A stretch of DNA of 7,057 bases, taken from NCBI GenBank assembly GCA_023441145.1, contig JAEZQN010000255.1:1-7057 (forward strand), in the 5' to 3' direction. The position numbers and the translations under genes are program-made. The notes beneath the pieces are model-generated. The model searched no databases. It saw only the letters and a program-made list of their open reading frames with translations, and was not told the origin of the DNA. This document shows, piece by piece, positions 5,431 to 7,057 of this stretch; position 1 is the first letter of the stretch; each line of letters starts with the position of its first letter. This stretch comes from Bacillota bacterium. GTDB taxonomy: Bacteria; Bacillota; Clostridia; Lachnospirales; Lachnospiraceae.

Positions 5431-6150
5431 TTATTCAATGAAAATTTGTTGATCAGAATCTAATGGAATAGCAATATCTTTAACCCCAACAATATCTGAA
5501 GATAATAATTTTTCACCACTCACACACCACTGACAATCGAAAAGATGAACAACAATAATCATCTTTGTATGTACAAGTCTTCGTATTCTTAGTAAATAGC
5601 TTAGAATATTATCAACTGCAGCGTTCTCATCCAATTCACCTTTTAGATAACCTTCGTCAACAAGATTACAGACTATGGCATCCGTCTTACCTAACCAAGT
5701 GGCAGTTTCTTCTGTAATTATACTATCTCCTGTAATATACAAGCGTTTTCCCTCAATCTCAATCAGGTAACTATTATGCAATGGTTCCCAATGATTAAAA
5801 TGTTTCGTATGATAACATGAGATAGTTACATTTTGAAAAGAGACACTGGTTTGTGTATCAAAACGATTCGTATACATTGGATATATTTGCTCAATACTCG
5901 CTCTTTGTTGTAATAAGATTGGCTTAAGAATAGTTGGTGGACCAATAATGATTACGCTCCTACCTTTAAGATCTGGTAATCTTTCCGCAGAAAAATGATC
6001 TCCATCATCATGTGTAAATAACAAAATATCATTTTCACATATATCAATTGGTTTCGAAATAGAATTAAATGCATCTACAAGAATTCTTACACCGCATCAA
6101 TTTATAAGCAGTGCTCCCACCCCGATATTTCTCAATAAAATGGTATTCAT
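5431..6150 (-). pseudogene. MBL-fold metallo-hydrolase interrupted by TGA at codon 18
   Basis: Read from the ATG at 6148-6150 (AGGGAG six bases upstream), the frame is MNTILLRNIGVGALLIN-stop-CGVRILVDAF and then stays open to 5431, 239 codons before the terminal stop. The TGA is at 6097-6099. The residues on both sides are the normal first two beta strands of an MBL fold, so nothing is missing. Later motifs are HDDGDH (47-52), YHTKHFNHW (H114, H117, H120), ITGDS (D142) and VVHLFD (H202). In the HxHxDH motif the second His is Asp. No ATG or GTG start with a ribosome binding site follows the TGA. The only in-frame start candidate is a TTG at 6022-6024, which would remove the N-terminal strands. 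Alternatives are a recent nonsense mutation, a sequencing error, or recoding. I see no SECIS-like hairpin. The substrate is not predictable. Confidence 0.7.
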
Positions 6151-6172
6151 CCTTAGCTCCCTTTCTTAATGC

Positions 6173-6188
6173 AATGTAATATTACATT
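6173..6188. promoter_or_regulatory. Perfect 16-bp palindrome upstream of the MBL gene
   Basis: AATGTAATATTACATT is exactly self-complementary and sits between the predicted promoter (6200-6229) and the MBL ribosome binding site, at about +5 to +20. This is a typical place for a repressor operator. Its TGTAAT/ATTACA arms do not identify a specific regulator family by eye. Confidence 0.5.
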
Positions 6189-6199
6189 TTTCTCCCACT

Positions 6200-6229
6200 A
6201 TTATAACATGCATTTTCCATTATTGTCCA
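6200..6229 (-). promoter_or_regulatory. Predicted promoter of the MBL gene
   Basis: On the minus strand TGGACA (6224-6229) and a perfect TATAAT (6200-6205) are 18 bp apart. The start would be near 6193, giving a leader of about 40 bases that contains the palindrome at 6173-6188. A good promoter and ribosome binding site in front of a frame with an early stop suggest the inactivation, if real, is recent. Confidence 0.65.
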
Positions 6230-6255
6230 TTATATAACAAAGATTCCTTTGCGTT

Positions 6256-6274
6256 ACTTTCTCTATTAGAAAGT
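6256..6274. repeat. Small inverted repeat
   Basis: ACTTTCT (6256-6262) and AGAAAGT (6268-6274) are perfect 7-bp arms around CTATT. It lies between the terminator at 6284-6327 and the MBL promoter. No clear role; possibly a protein-binding site. Confidence 0.3.
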
Positions 6275-6283
6275 CATAAGATA

Positions 6284-6327
6284 AAGAGGTCCTGATACCA
6301 ACTGTTTCGTCAGTATCAGGGCCTCTT
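6284..6327 (-). terminator. Rho-independent terminator after the XRE-type regulator
   Basis: Arms 6284-6298 and 6313-6327 form a 15-bp stem (AAGAGG and CCTGATAC blocks, with one T-G or C-A position between them) and a 14-base loop. On the minus strand the stem is followed by TATCTTAT, a modest T-rich tail. It lies 100 bases after the XRE gene stop and upstream of the MBL promoter, separating the two transcripts. Confidence 0.7.
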
Positions 6328-6427
6328 ACATATTCTCTAGAAATTATACACTTGTATCAGAAAATCTCTTATTATTTATTGCTTATAACAGCCTGCGCAG
6401 CAGCCAATCTTGTGATTTCCAGCATTA

Positions 6428-7057
6428 TTATAGACAACATTTACACTTCACAACTGCATCCACATGGATTGATACATCCATATAGGTCACACCGTCTTTT
6501 TCATATATATACTCAAAACAAGGCAAAACATTATCATCTAGTTTCTCTTTAACCCCATTTGCCTGCAAATACTCCATAATTCTCTTATAACCATTTGGTA
6601 TTCTCTCAAACGCATGTACAAACGGTTCCTCAATAGTGATAGCTGCATAGCTTGCTTCCTTTTGCTCAGCATACTCAACTCCCGGGTATGATGTCTCAAA
6701 TCCGTTAGGTAAAATATAAGCTGCTACATATCCACGAAGTCCAAAACGATTCTGTTGTTCCATTGACACATACGGAAAATCCCAGCCAATACGTTTTGCA
6801 TTATGATCGTAGGCCAGTAAACCAGAATCTGTCGCCCACCTATCCATATATGCAGTCACATCATCTTCCGGATTAGGGGTAACCATCACATATCGTGCCA
6901 TCTTAAATGCCTCTACAGTCTGTATCGTAACCGCTGAGTATATATCATTAAGAACCGTCATATCTTCTCTCACCAAATTGTCTAATTTGCATGAAAAGAA
7001 GTTACACATATCAATTAACTTATTCATTTCCGGAACTACATCGTCTGATTCCCATTT
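6428..7057 (-). CDS. XRE-type HTH regulator with GyrI-like effector-binding domain, 3' part
   Basis: The frame is open to the right edge, so the N-terminus is missing and the ATG at 7025-7027 is internal. The 209 visible residues start KWESDDVVPEMNKLIDMCNFFSCKLDNLV. This is the end of an XRE/HTH_3 domain, where a WE-x-P-x-x-x-x-L-I pattern closes the fold. After a linker (about 32-48), a GyrI-like effector domain runs to about 203. It has MARYVMVTP, GLRGYVAAYILPNGF, VEYAEQKEASYAAITIEEP, FERIPNGYKRIMEYLQANG and VTYMDVSIHV. The architecture is that of a cytosolic one-component small-molecule sensor. The protein ends in a cysteine cluster, KCKCCL, outside the normal domain end. It is followed by a hairpin terminator (6284-6327). 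The ligand and targets are unknown; the domain assignment is by eye. Confidence 0.88.
   Translation of the reverse strand, partial: KWESDDVVPEMNKLIDMCNFFSCKLDNLVREDMTVLNDIYSAVTIQTVEAFKMARYVMVTPNPEDDVTAYMDRWATDSGLLAYDHNAKRIGWDFPYVSMEQQNRFGLRGYVAAYILPNGFETSYPGVEYAEQKEASYAAITIEEPFVHAFERIPNGYKRIMEYLQANGVKEKLDDNVLPCFEYIYEKDGVTYMDVSIHVDAVVKCKCCL

Noticed and set aside
6060..6099. SECIS-like hairpin after the TGA of the MBL gene
   Set aside because: The best stem has six pairs with two G-U, a loop AAUU without G, and lies only about 11 bases after the TGA, too close for a bacterial SECIS.
6352..6552. Plus-strand frame of 66 codons
   Set aside because: Overlaps the XRE gene end in antisense; no promoter or ribosome binding site.
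1..7057. Mobile elements, CRISPR repeats, tRNA or rRNA genes, riboswitches
   Set aside because: No transposase-like frame, spaced direct repeats, cloverleaf or known riboswitch core was seen on reading either strand.

Overview
The window is AT-rich, with Clostridia-type features: AGGAGG-like ribosome binding sites, close sigma-A promoter matches with 16-18 bp spacers, and FeoA/FeoB, CPBP and GyrI-domain regulator proteins. A Lachnospiraceae-like member of the Firmicutes is the best guess from protein style; the species cannot be read from the sequence. No mobile element, CRISPR array, tRNA or rRNA was seen. No gene-free gap exceeds 300 bases; the longest is 277 bases (6151-6427).

Left third (1-2411), ferrous iron uptake. 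On the minus strand, two small FeoA-type genes precede feoB, which runs off the left edge. A DtxR-family metal-dependent repressor is divergent from them. Three related TTAG-containing boxes sit on predicted promoters: one before the first feoA, one before dtxR, and one in the 106-bp feoA-feoB gap. The locus reads as a self-contained, autoregulated iron-sensing and uptake module. A symmetrical hairpin ends the dtxR transcript and probably also the converging CPBP transcript.

Middle (2418-3990). A TetR-family repressor is followed on the same strand by a CPBP-family membrane protease. Between them lies a strong promoter whose -10 element sits inside a perfect 21-bp-arm palindrome. A second, related imperfect box lies just upstream of the -35. 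This looks like a TetR-controlled membrane protease, possibly for defence against a membrane-active compound or peptide; that role is inference.

Right part (4004-7057). An AraC-type regulator with a GyrI-like ligand-binding domain is followed by a small cysteine-containing protein of unknown function. Further right is a metallo-beta-lactamase-fold gene whose otherwise complete frame is interrupted by TGA at codon 18. Last is the 3' part of an XRE-type HTH regulator, also carrying a GyrI-like effector domain. The window therefore holds four different one-component regulators, at least two of them built to sense small molecules. No wholly new system is evident. The best leads are the three-box iron circuit, the CPBP promoter palindrome and the interrupted MBL gene.
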